From positions 1 through 35,229 of the forward strand of contig LUCB01000007.1 of NCBI GenBank assembly GCA_001593865.1: a DNA stretch of 35,229 nt. The letters run 5' to 3'. A model generated the notes under the pieces. That model made no database searches. It saw nothing but the letters and a program-made list of their open reading frames with translations, and was not told the origin of the DNA. The position numbers were made by a program, and so were the translations under genes. This DNA is from Candidatus Bathyarchaeota archaeon B24. Its GTDB lineage: Archaea; Thermoproteota; CALKCG01; B24. Positions 1 through 6,459 of the stretch are shown one piece after another. Numbering within the stretch: position 1 is the stretch's first letter; each line of letters starts with the position of its first letter.

Positions 1-64
1 TCAGGGTCTAACAGCAGCTTACCCGCCCCATGCCACGAGCCGGGTTCGAAACTCGGCGGGGCTA
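1..64 (+). tRNA. 3' part of a probable tRNA (5' half outside window)
   Basis: Bases 40-44 and 52-56 pair as a 5-bp T stem (one G-T pair) around the loop TTCGAAA. Bases 57-63 (CGGGGCT) then fit an acceptor 3' strand with discriminator A64; no CCA is encoded. The matching acceptor 5' strand would be AGCCCCG, which lies off the left edge. The region between the T arm and base 1 does not fold into a normal anticodon arm, so an intron or a long variable arm is possible and the amino acid cannot be assigned. Strand + is preferred because the minus-strand reading of the loop loses the conserved TTC. Confidence 0.45.
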
Positions 65-533
65 GCAAAACCTTCCTGAACCTTCTCCTGGCGAATATAA
101 GCTGGGGGGGACACGCACCATACCACAAGGCTAAACCACCTAAACGTCTAAAAATTAACCCCAAGCCCTATTATAACCTTCGATGAAGGTACGGCCCTGA
201 GCTGATTTCGATGTTTACCGCCGATGCTCTATACTAGGCTTTTCAGGTTTACCGTTATTTCAAGGCTTAGCTTGACGTAGTATGTCGGAGGACGGCTCCC
301 TATATCTTTAGGTGGTAGGCTTAGGGAGAACCATGCGTCTCCTTCGAGAACCCAGGTATCTGAGCCCGTCCTCGTTAGGCTGAGGTGGTCATCCTAGTAT
401 AGCATTATAGGGGGCTGTGGTGGCGGCTGTACGACCATCCATGACGAGCCTAGGTAGACGGTTTTTGAAGTTAACATTCTAGCTGTGGAATACTTAATAG
501 GTATTTCTCCTTGTTTCAGATTTTGGATATATT
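65..533. other. Gene-poor stretch after the tRNA
   Basis: No intact gene is seen. Bases 65-228 hold only AT-rich promoter-like strings (for example around 155-175) and no convincing reading frame. Bases 229-477 carry a TAG-interrupted minus-strand frame listed separately. Bases 489-505 contain a short inverted repeat AATAC-7-GTATT around a TATA-like string (CTTAATA). It lies about 30 bases ahead of the ATG at 534 and is the likely promoter of the first antitoxin. Confidence 0.5.
229..477 (-). pseudogene. Remnant of an unknown protein gene, interrupted by TAG
   Basis: Read from the ATG at 477, the minus strand is open for 27 codons, meets an in-frame TAG at 396-394, and continues open for 54 codons to a TAG at 231-229. 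The two parts look like one protein: beta-rich composition, a proline-rich bend (QPPPQPP) just before the stop, and a C-terminal part with regular alternating hydrophobic residues (YYVKLSLEITVNLKSL). The same frame stays open about 17 codons upstream of the ATG to a TAA, so the N-terminus may also be missing. Codon choice (AGG, CTA, ATA) matches the intact neighbours. The family was not recognised. It may instead be two chance frames. Confidence 0.4.
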
Positions 534-737
534 ATGAGCGATACGGTCGCTGTCCCTAAAAGCCTTATCAAAGGTATCATAGACCATTTAGAGGAACTAG
601 CTTCTATACTCGAAACCCTAGAGGAGCTTCTGGATGAGGATGGGTTGAAGAGAGTTAGGGAGGGAATGAGCGACTACAAGGAAGGCAGGTATAGAGTTGT
701 GAAGAGCGCCGAAGAACTTAGAAGGGAGCTCTTTTGA
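534..737 (+). CDS. RelB-type antitoxin, module 1
   Basis: A 67-residue acidic, mostly helical protein (LEELASILETLEELL, then EEGM-type spacer and VVKSAEELRREL). Its size, composition and position directly ahead of a RelE-type frame fit a small archaeal antitoxin of the RelB/Phd type. Such proteins normally bind the toxin with their C-terminal half and repress their own promoter. The stop overlaps the TTG start of the broken toxin by four bases (TTGA), a typical coupling of antitoxin and toxin. A TATA-like string near 494-500 lies inside a short inverted repeat, consistent with autorepression. No DNA-binding domain could be identified with certainty. The reading frame itself is intact, although its toxin is not. 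Confidence 0.6.
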   Translation: MSDTVAVPKSLIKGIIDHLEELASILETLEELLDEDGLKRVREGMSDYKEGRYRVVKSAEELRRELF

Positions 738-988
738 AGCCGTACCGTATAGCCGTAACGGCGAGGTTTAAGAGGAGCTTCAGGTCTCTTCCTAAGGAAG
801 TTCAGGAGAGGGTTTATAGAGCCATCTTAGGGCTTATGGAGAGTCCGTTTATAGGTGTTAAGCTTAGGGGTGAGCTTTCGGGGCTTTAGAGACTCAGAGT
901 AGGTGAATACAGGATAATATACGCTATAGAGGAGGAGACGAGAAGAGTCGTTTTATTAGATGTGGGTCATAGAAGAGCCATATACTGA
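734..988 (+). pseudogene. RelE-type toxin gene with an in-frame TAG, module 1
   Basis: From a TTG at 734 the frame reads 51 residues resembling the N-terminal half of a RelE/ParE-fold mRNA interferase (TARFKRSFRSLPKEVQ, then LRGELSGL). It hits TAG at 887-889 and continues in the same frame as RLRVGEYRIIYAIEEE to VGHRRAIY and TGA at 986-988. The second half carries the residues that usually form the RelE core (R-x-G-x-Y-R-I-I-Y). At the TAG position relatives normally have tryptophan (GLWRLRVG), so one G-to-A change from TGG explains the break. The full frame would be 84 codons, the usual size. As it stands, only an N-terminal stub would be made. Confidence 0.7.
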
Positions 989-1039
989 CCTTAAACAACA
1001 TAATGCGGAGAATTTTGCACTCGGAAGTTTTAAATCTAG

Positions 1040-1124
1040 CCTTGCGTGGAAGACCTTGTCTTCAAGTGATAGAACCCTATAAGAGGACATCGACCATGAA
1101 AACGTCGTCGATCTCTAAGCAAGG
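1040..1124 (+). other. Possible structured RNA or folded leader between the two toxin modules
   Basis: An outer stem CCTTGC (1040-1045) with GCAAGG (1119-1124) encloses two hairpins. One is GAAGAC-CTT-GTCTTC (1049-1063). The other is GAG..ATCGAC (1083-1094) with GTCGAT-CTC (1107-1115). Together they could form a three-way junction. A TATA-like GTTTTAAATC lies at 1028-1036, but its expected start point (about 1057) would fall inside the first hairpin, which argues against an independent transcript of the whole fold. No known RNA family was recognised. Confidence 0.2.
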
Positions 1125-1130
1125 TTAAAA

Positions 1131-1146
1131 AGAGAACGCATTCTCT
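1131..1146. promoter_or_regulatory. Palindrome likely serving as operator of antitoxin module 2
   Basis: AGAGAA-CGCA-TTCTCT is a perfect 6-bp inverted repeat with a 4-base centre. It lies between a TATA-like TTAAAA (1125-1130) and the GTG start at 1159, where a bound repressor would block transcription. RelB-type antitoxins usually autorepress, so this is the expected place for an operator; the assignment is inference. Confidence 0.45.
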
Positions 1147-1158
1147 CCATAAATATGG

Positions 1159-1374
1159 GTGTATGCTTTGGATAGTAGACTTCTAACATCTGAGGAAAAA
1201 GAGTTTCTTGTTAAGGCGATTAATTTAATGGAAGAGCTTATCGAGACGTTAGAGGTAATACAGGATAAAGAGCTCGTTCAGGACTTGAAAGACGCCCTGA
1301 AGGAGGTAGAGGAGGGTAAGACAAAACCTCTGGAGGAGCTTATCGAGGAGCTAAACCTTGAACGGGAAATATAA
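1159..1374 (+). CDS. RelB-type antitoxin, module 2
   Basis: A 71-residue acidic helical protein starting at GTG 1159; the ATG at 1155 is in another frame and stops after six codons. It resembles the module 1 antitoxin in layout: a helical first half (NLMEELIETLEVIQD) and a second half ending EEGKTKPLEELIEEL, parallel to KEGRYRVVKSAEELRREL in module 1. The two are likely diverged copies or members of the same family. It overlaps the downstream toxin frame by 17 bases, so translation is probably coupled. A palindrome at 1131-1146 in the promoter is a candidate operator. The reading frame is intact although the partner toxin is degenerate. Confidence 0.6.
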   Translation: MYALDSRLLTSEEKEFLVKAINLMEELIETLEVIQDKELVQDLKDALKEVEEGKTKPLEELIEELNLEREI

Positions 1375-1597
1375 GATAGAGTTCACTCCTCGGTTTAGAA
1401 GAAGATTTAAAGCCTTAGAGCGGGATTCTCAAATAAGAATTCTACGTGAGATTAAACTCCTTCAGGATAACCCATATTTAGGCAAGCCTCTACGCGGAGC
1501 TTTGAACGGTCTTGAAAACCGGTCTCGTAAGGGTGAGGAACCGATGTTCACCAATGCTTGTATAGAAAACCAGTCAGGTTGTCAGTCCGGTTTCTAG
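1358..1597 (+). pseudogene. RelE-type toxin with degenerate C-terminal half, module 2
   Basis: From TTG 1358 the first 52 residues match the RelE-type N-terminal half (FTPRFRRRFKALERDSQ, DNPYLGKPLRGALNGL). From residue 53 the sequence no longer resembles the family: the expected W-x-L-R-x-G-x-Y-R-I-I-Y core is replaced by ENRSRKGEEPMF and a tail rich in N, C, Q and S, ending at TAG 1595-1597. A frame with LVRVRNR in the +1 reading hints at a frameshift, but it stops soon after. The residues needed for RNA cleavage are absent, so the product should be inactive. The break falls at the same codon as in the module 1 toxin. Confidence 0.6.
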
Positions 1598-1639
1598 CTT
1601 AAATACTAGAGGATGCGTATTGATATGCGGTGGTTCAGG

Positions 1640-2029
1640 ATGGCTGAGCCTAAGCGTATCAGGTTCAAGTTCGAAGGGGTCGGCTCGGTCCTGGTGGAGG
1701 TTAAGGAGGAATGGAACCCCAAGACCGCTAAGAGGATACTCGATAGCCTACCTTTAACGGGGAGGGCTATGAGGTGGGGAGACGAGGTGTACTTCGACGT
1801 CGGCCTGAACATAAACGAGGAGAACAGCAGGGTCGACATGGAGGTCGGTGAGGTAGCCTTCTGGCCCCCTGGAAGCGCGATATGCCTATTCTTCGGCAGA
1901 ACACCCGTGAGCATCTCGGATAAGCCTAGGGCATACAGCCCCGTAAACCCGTTCGGGGTCGTGGTCGAGGGGTTAGAGACCCTCAAAAAGGTCAGAGGCG
2001 GGGAGACCGTCACGGTCGAGAAGGCCTAA
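1640..2029 (+). CDS. Cyclophilin-like fold protein (DUF369/TM1367-like family)
   Basis: The protein fits the small cyclophilin-like family typified by TM1367: an early beta strand with FEGVGSVLVEV, the stretch TAKRILDSLPLTGRAMRWGDEVYF, then EVGEVAFWPPGSAICLFFG, and a glycine-rich region ending GVVVEGLETLKKV. These proteins have the peptidyl-prolyl isomerase fold, but activity and partner are unknown for most. I chose ATG 1640 (129 residues). It matches the usual family N-terminus, and a TATA-like GCTTAAATAC at 1598-1607 predicts a transcript start near 1629. In-frame ATGs at 1613 and 1625 are the alternatives. Its 3' end faces the YbjQ-type gene with only two bases between the stops. Confidence 0.75.
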   Translation: MAEPKRIRFKFEGVGSVLVEVKEEWNPKTAKRILDSLPLTGRAMRWGDEVYFDVGLNINEENSRVDMEVGEVAFWPPGSAICLFFGRTPVSISDKPRAYSPVNPFGVVVEGLETLKKVRGGETVTVEKA

Positions 2030-2031
2030 CC

Positions 2032-2361
2032 CTACTCCGGCACAGCCTTCACGGCCGTACCGTACACGGTAACCACGACGAAGCCTTCGAGTATCTGGGT
2101 GGTCTCGAAGTCGACCGATATCACGGCGTTCCCACCCATCCGAGCGGTTTTATCCAAAAGCTCCCTCAGAGCCTCATCCCTAGCCTTTTCAAGCTCCATA
2201 AGGTAGGCCTCACCCCTACCCCCCAGCATAGCCTCGACCCCAGCCATCAACCGCCCGCCCATCCCCCTTGTCCTGACGCTGGAACCCGTGACTATCCCCA
2301 GAACCTCCACGACCCTATAGCCCGGTATCCCGGGAGACGTCACTGCTATGACATTTCTCAT
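2032..2361 (-). CDS. YbjQ/UPF0145 family protein
   Basis: A 109-residue protein with the hallmarks of the YbjQ (DUF74/UPF0145) family: an N-terminal strand with GYRVVEVLGIVTGSSV, a central helix LMELEKARDEALRELLDKTARMGGNAVISVDFE, and a C-terminal strand ending VVVTVYGTAVKA. The family forms ring-like homo-oligomers and has been linked loosely to metal or stress responses; its biochemical role is not established. The length is that of the whole family, with no truncation. It is convergent with the cyclophilin-like gene and divergent from the class V aminotransferase. A TATA-like AACTTAATAAC on the minus strand, near 2388-2398, is the likely promoter. Confidence 0.85.
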   Translation of the reverse strand: MRNVIAVTSPGIPGYRVVEVLGIVTGSSVRTRGMGGRLMAGVEAMLGGRGEAYLMELEKARDEALRELLDKTARMGGNAVISVDFETTQILEGFVVVTVYGTAVKAVPE

Positions 2362-2477
2362 AACAGGGAAATCATCGGTACGCCGAGTTATTAAGTTAAC
2401 CAGCCCGGTTAGCGGTCGTAGTTTTTAAGCGTAAATGGGTAAATTATCGGTTAAGCTATACTCGGTGGTGTAGAGGG

Positions 2478-3626
2478 GTGGGTTTAGACAGGTTTAGAAG
2501 ACTGTTTCGGGTCCTAGAGGAACGGCTGTGGCTTAACCACGCAGCGCTCGCTCCGCTGCCGCTTCCGGCTAAACAGGTCTTCGAGAAAGCCATAGATTCC
2601 ATGCACAGGGGAGACTACGGGTTCATCGACAAGGCCGAGGAGGCTAGGAGGCTCTTCGCGACGCTGATAGGATGTAGCCCAGACGAGGTGGCTCTCATGC
2701 CGAACACGAGCTACGGCATGGCCGCGGTTTCCACAGGTCTCAAGTATAAGCCTGGGGCGAACGTGGTGACCACAGACCTGGAGTTTCCGTCGGTCGTGTA
2801 TACGTGGCTCGCCCTACAGAACAGAGGCCTCCTAAAGGTCAGGTTCGTGAGAAGTAAGAACGGAGTACTCAGGGTCGAAGACTTCGAGAAAGCCATAGAC
2901 GACGAAACAGTCATAGTCGCCGTGAGCCACGTCGAATATCAAAACGGCTGGAGGAACGACCTGAAAGCGATATGCGAGATAGCCCATGAACACGGAGCCT
3001 ACGTGCTAGACGACGCTATACAAGCCGTCGGAGCCGTGAAAGTAGACGTTGAAAAAGAGGGGATAGATTTTCTAGCCGCCGGTGGGTATAAGTGGCTCCT
3101 AAGCCCCATAGGAACAGGATATCTTTACGTCAGACGAGAACTCATAGATGAGCTAGAGACCCCTATCGTAGGTGCCTCAAGCGCAGAGCCGGAGCTCGTC
3201 GAAAGGTTCGAGACCCAGCCGATCCAAGGGTTCTACCCGAGCAAGGTGTTTCGACCCGCAGAGACGGCTAGAAGGTTCGAGCCTGGGATGCTAGCCGCTC
3301 ACGCCTTCGTAGCATCCGCTGAGTCGCTCAAGCTGCTCCTAGAAGCAGACCCAGACAGGGTGGAAAAGCGCATAGCAGAGCTTATACACATGCTCAGAAA
3401 CCGGCTTGAAGAGCTGGGGATCGAGGTTTTAACGCCTGAGATGGATAAACCAGCAGGGATACTGACGTTTAAAGCGAGAAAACCCGAAGAGATTGTCAAG
3501 AGGCTTAGGAGGATGAACATCGTGGTCTCGGCGAGGGGAGGAGGAGTCAGGGTCTCACCCCACTTCTACAACAACGAGGAAGACATAGAGCGTCTTATAG
3601 ACGCCGTCGGGAAAATCATACGCTAA
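2478..3626 (+). CDS. Class V aminotransferase-fold PLP enzyme
   Basis: A 382-residue fold-type I PLP enzyme of the class V group (NifS/SufS/isopenicillin N epimerase relatives). Visible landmarks are the N-terminal LNHAALAPLP, the PLP-phosphate region MPNTSYGMAAV (about 74-83), VSHVEYQNGWRNDL, the cofactor-binding DDAIQAVG (about 178-185), and the Schiff-base lysine in GGYKWLLSPIGTGY (K205). The small domain lacks the R-x-G-H-H-C-type loop of cysteine desulfurases; the corresponding stretch reads NIVVSARGGGVRVSPHFYN with no cysteine. Persulfide formation by that mechanism is therefore unlikely, and it may instead be a lyase, epimerase or transaminase. The start is GTG 2478 with GAGGGG just upstream. 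It lies next to the homocysteine locus, but a link is only inference. Confidence 0.8.
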   Translation: MGLDRFRRLFRVLEERLWLNHAALAPLPLPAKQVFEKAIDSMHRGDYGFIDKAEEARRLFATLIGCSPDEVALMPNTSYGMAAVSTGLKYKPGANVVTTDLEFPSVVYTWLALQNRGLLKVRFVRSKNGVLRVEDFEKAIDDETVIVAVSHVEYQNGWRNDLKAICEIAHEHGAYVLDDAIQAVGAVKVDVEKEGIDFLAAGGYKWLLSPIGTGYLYVRRELIDELETPIVGASSAEPELVERFETQPIQGFYPSKVFRPAETARRFEPGMLAAHAFVASAESLKLLLEADPDRVEKRIAELIHMLRNRLEELGIEVLTPEMDKPAGILTFKARKPEEIVKRLRRMNIVVSARGGGVRVSPHFYNNEEDIERLIDAVGKIIR

Positions 3627-3679
3627 GCCGGTGGAAAACCGACACGTTTTATTGCTCCACCATTTCTAACTAGGCTCGG

Positions 3680-4405
3680 ATGCCGCCGATAAGGGTCCGG
3701 AGACGCTTCAGGGAAACCAGGCTCAGCATCGTAACCGATAGACCAGACGCCGCTGAGAGGTGTTGGATAGAGGCTTTAAAACAACGCATCAAGCTCGAAT
3801 CCTATCTAAGGATAAACCCGTCGTTCGCCTCAAGCCTAGACCCCGTCGAGGTCGAGCCTCAAACCCCCGAGGTCGTTAGGAGGATGGCTTCGACCGGGTT
3901 TCTAGCAGGGGTAGGACCTATGGCCAGCGTAGCAGGGGTTATAGCCGATATGGCCTTAGAGGAGGGGTTGAAGACTGGGCCGGGGATTCTGGTGGTCGAA
4001 AACGGCGGAGAGGTCGCGGTCTCGACTTTAGTTGAACCCGTCGATGTAGGCGTCTACACAGGCGTCGAGGAGATCAGGGGATTCGGGTTCAGGATAAAAC
4101 CCCAAGACACACCCCTAGGAATAGGCTCCAGTAGCTCTAAACTCGGAGCCGGTATAAGCCTAGGAGAGGCGGACTTGGTGACGGTGTTCGCCGAAAACGC
4201 GGGTCTCGCAGACGCGGCGGCGACCGCGGTATGTAATATGGTGAAAGGGGAGGATATTCAGGAAACGGTGAGAAGAGCCTTGGATAAGGCTTTAAAAATC
4301 GACGGGGTCTTAGGGTGCATCGTGGTCTACAGGGGTTTCATAGGGTTTAGAGGCTGGATCCCCGAGGTGATTAAAACACCGCGTGAAGGGTTTAGACTAG
4401 GGTAA
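3680..4405 (+). CDS. UPF0280/COG2122 protein, sulfide assimilation factor
   Basis: A 241-residue member of UPF0280 (COG2122), distantly related in fold to ApbE. Landmarks are GPMASVAGVIADMALEEGL, the ENGGEVAVSTL stretch, FGFRIKPQDTPLGIGSSSSKLG, and FAENAGLADAAATAVCNMV. In Methanosarcina acetivorans the COG2122 protein MA1715 is reported to help efficient sulfide assimilation together with the COG1900 homocysteine system. Finding it directly facing the NIL-ferredoxin and DUF39-CBS genes supports the same role here. It converges on the NIL-ferredoxin gene, the two coding ends overlapping by 14 bases. A TATA-like GTTTTATTGC at 3645-3654 fits a short leader before ATG 3680. Confidence 0.85.
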   Translation: MPPIRVRRRFRETRLSIVTDRPDAAERCWIEALKQRIKLESYLRINPSFASSLDPVEVEPQTPEVVRRMASTGFLAGVGPMASVAGVIADMALEEGLKTGPGILVVENGGEVAVSTLVEPVDVGVYTGVEEIRGFGFRIKPQDTPLGIGSSSSKLGAGISLGEADLVTVFAENAGLADAAATAVCNMVKGEDIQETVRRALDKALKIDGVLGCIVVYRGFIGFRGWIPEVIKTPREGFRLG

Positions 4406-4787
4406 CCGCCTTCATCGGACATGCTCTCACACAGGCTCCGCATCCGACGCACCTATCCTCGTCGAACCTCACGCTCCAGTCTTCACTTATCTCTATCGCT
4501 TGAACCGGGCATATCGAGACGCAGGCTCCGCAGTCTATGCACCTGTCCTTATCGACTTTGAGCATCCCGACTATCCTCTCGACCTTCACACCCCTGTCCC
4601 TCAGAAACCCTACAAGCCTCTCGATCTCAGGCTCCTCGGCCTCTAGCGAGGCTATGAGCTCACCGCTTCTGGCGTCGAGCGTCGCCTCTAGGATATTCAT
4701 CTTGATACCGGTGGTCAGTATAGCCTCCGCCAGTATAGGCCGCTCGACATACCCGGTGGGATAGACTATTCTAAGCTTAACCTTCAT
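4392..4787 (-). CDS. NIL-domain ferredoxin (MA1822-like, homocysteine synthesis)
   Basis: A 131-residue protein with an N-terminal NIL domain (about 1-75; an ACT-like fold also seen at the end of methionine ABC transporter ATPases) followed by a 2x[4Fe-4S] ferredoxin. The cluster cysteines are C83-C86-C89-C93 (CIDCGACVSICP) and C113-C116-C119-C123 (CVGCGACVRACP). This is the architecture of M. acetivorans MA1822, which works with the COG1900 protein in making homocysteine from aspartate semialdehyde and sulfide, presumably as electron donor. Its ATG overlaps the TGA of the upstream DUF39-CBS gene (ATGA at 4784-4787), so the two are translationally coupled. Confidence is high for the architecture and good for the pathway. 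Confidence 0.92.
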   Translation of the reverse strand: MKVKLRIVYPTGYVERPILAEAILTTGIKMNILEATLDARSGELIASLEAEEPEIERLVGFLRDRGVKVERIVGMLKVDKDRCIDCGACVSICPVQAIEISEDWSVRFDEDRCVGCGACVRACPMKAVTLV

Positions 4788-6310
4788 GGTAGAAACCTCC
4801 TGTAGAGCCTACGCGATATATCATCCGCCGTTATAAGCCCTATAACCCTTCGCCTATCGTCCACCACAGGTAGCCCAGATATGTTATACCGGCTCATCTT
4901 GGAGACCACGGAGTCTATGCTGTCGTCTAAACCAGCCGTCACGACCCGCCTGGTCATCACGTCCATAAGCCTATCCTTACCCAGAGCAAGGGCCTTAGCC
5001 AGGTCCCAGCTCGTGACGATCCCTACGAGAACGCCTTTATCGTCTACTATGGGTATATGGTCTACTCCACGGTTCACGAGCAGCTTAGCCACAGCCCTTA
5101 TATCGTCCGTCGGCTTAGCCGTGACGACCTCAGCCTTCATGACCTCCCTAACCCTAGGCTCCCTACGCTTGACCTCGAGGGGCTTAAACACGGTATCGGT
5201 CGGCAGAAGCTCCACAGGCCTCGTTAGGAAGAATATCCCCTCGGTCAACCACTTCTTAAGTGTTTCAGCGATCTCCCTAGCCATCCTTATGCTCGACAAC
5301 GGTGAGCAGGGCACGGTTTCATCGTTTACGACGACCCTACCGGATTTAAGCTCCTTATAATTCACCTTTCTGATCGCCGGTCTATTCCGTGATGGAACCC
5401 CGTAGTCGACTATCTCGGTCCATATATCCTCGTCCCTTAAAGCGGCCGTCTTAGCGACCCGCATGTTTATCAGGGGTATAGGTATGCCGACCCCGACGTA
5501 GAGGGTCGTTCCATAGCGGTATATGCTCGCACCCCTCAGGTACCTGGGGTTCATACGCTTCAGGTCGCCTTTAACCATGAGAGTACCAAACCCCTTCCGG
5601 GGGTTATGCTGAGTCCCCTCCCCTATGACGTAGCCCACTCCTCCTCCGAGGAATATCCTCGTCCCGACCCCTATGGTTTCGAAGCCGCTATCCTTACAAA
5701 GCGGGTTTAAAACCCCAGAGCCCGAGAAGGTTACGTTGCCGTAGTGAGGCAGTAGGGTACCCATATACGTGTAAAGCGTCCTGTCGGTGCTGTTCGTAGC
5801 GGCTACGTAGCGCTGGTAAGCGTTCCTAGGGTTCAACAGAACCGCCTGGTTCAGGTCCTCTATCGTTATGTGAGTTTCAAGGTATTTCCTCGGATAGCAG
5901 TCTGTCCCATAAGCTTCGGCCCTAAGCTCGACCTCACGGCCGCTCACGAGGTCCTCTATCACATGCCCTCCGCCGTACTCGAAGCCTCGGGTCTCGCTCA
6001 TAGCCGTAGCCCCTATGTAGGCGTCCACGGCGGCCAGCCCCTTGTAGGCTGGAACGTCGTTAAGCCAGCATCGGTACATCTTCATAGGAGGCTCCGTGTG
6101 TCCGAAGTTCAGGAAAGCCCCGCTGCTGCACATGGCGCCGAAGGTGCCGGTCGTGACCACGTCCACCTCTTTAGCCGCCTTCTCCAGACCAGCCTGCTCG
6201 ACGTAAGACGCGAACTCCTCGGCCGTCATAACCACGGCGTCGCCACGCCTGACCTTCTCGTTTATCTCCTCATAGGTCCTTAGAGACTCCTCACCCCTGA
6301 CGAACCCCAT
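4784..6310 (-). CDS. Homocysteine biosynthesis protein, DUF39 (COG1900) plus two CBS domains
   Basis: Starting at ATG 6310 the protein has 508 residues: a DUF39/COG1900 catalytic part (about 10-365) and a CBS pair (about 388-443 and 448-503). C61 (MCSSGAFLNFGH) and C138 (GTDCYP) are 77 residues apart, the same spacing I recall for the two functionally important cysteines of MA1821. The family converts aspartate semialdehyde and sulfide to homocysteine in methanogens; the CBS pair may sense an adenosyl ligand such as SAM. A longer frame starts at 6376, but a TATA-like TGTTAAAATAA on the minus strand (about 6340-6350) puts the transcript start near 6318, favouring 6310. It is coupled to the NIL-ferredoxin gene and divergent from S-adenosylhomocysteine hydrolase. 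Confidence 0.9.
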   Translation of the reverse strand: MGFVRGEESLRTYEEINEKVRRGDAVVMTAEEFASYVEQAGLEKAAKEVDVVTTGTFGAMCSSGAFLNFGHTEPPMKMYRCWLNDVPAYKGLAAVDAYIGATAMSETRGFEYGGGHVIEDLVSGREVELRAEAYGTDCYPRKYLETHITIEDLNQAVLLNPRNAYQRYVAATNSTDRTLYTYMGTLLPHYGNVTFSGSGVLNPLCKDSGFETIGVGTRIFLGGGVGYVIGEGTQHNPRKGFGTLMVKGDLKRMNPRYLRGASIYRYGTTLYVGVGIPIPLINMRVAKTAALRDEDIWTEIVDYGVPSRNRPAIRKVNYKELKSGRVVVNDETVPCSPLSSIRMAREIAETLKKWLTEGIFFLTRPVELLPTDTVFKPLEVKRREPRVREVMKAEVVTAKPTDDIRAVAKLLVNRGVDHIPIVDDKGVLVGIVTSWDLAKALALGKDRLMDVMTRRVVTAGLDDSIDSVVSKMSRYNISGLPVVDDRRRVIGLITADDISRRLYRRFLP

Positions 6311-6326
6311 AGATGGTCTTAAAATT

Positions 6327-6386
6327 AGATGAATGCAAATTATTTTAACATTTCCCCGAGTAAAAATTACTGTCAATCATTCATCT
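6327..6386. promoter_or_regulatory. 9-bp inverted repeat flanking the homocysteine operon promoter
   Basis: AGATGAATG (6327-6335) and its exact complement CATTCATCT (6378-6386) flank the TATA-like region of the DUF39 gene (about 6337-6351). They sit in the divergent gap to the S-adenosylhomocysteine hydrolase gene, whose own TATA-like CTATTAACTA is at 6404-6413. The spacing of 42 bases suits a repressor that loops or two half-sites. No cognate regulator is identified. Confidence 0.45.
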
Positions 6387-6459
6387 TCTAGACACTTAGA
6401 TAACTATTAACTAATAGAACACCCTAGTCTATCACGGTGAACAGGGATTGAGGGATTTC

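Noticed and set aside
229-989. TAG read as an amino acid (pyrrolysine or other recoding), suggested by in-frame TAGs at 394-396 and 887-889
   Set aside because: TAG is the normal stop of many intact genes here, including S-adenosylhomocysteine hydrolase, rfcS, rfcL, TatD, the VWA protein and the radical SAM gene, all with family-typical ends. The internal TAGs sit in damaged accessory genes where tryptophan is expected.
1-1612. tRNA-integrated mobile element
   Set aside because: A tRNA 3' end followed by decayed toxin modules fits such an element, but no integrase and no direct repeat of the tRNA end was found within the strip.
1606-2013. 135-residue minus-strand ORF
   Set aside because: It lies wholly opposite the cyclophilin-like gene, which has family motifs; the opposite reading shows none.
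2478-3626. Cysteine desulfurase (IscS/SufS) for the class V enzyme
   Set aside because: The loop that should hold the catalytic cysteine has none; only the fold is shared.
4881-5360. 159-residue plus-strand ORF
   Set aside because: It is antisense to the CBS part of the DUF39 gene, rich in serine, threonine and leucine as shadows usually are, and has no promoter or family.
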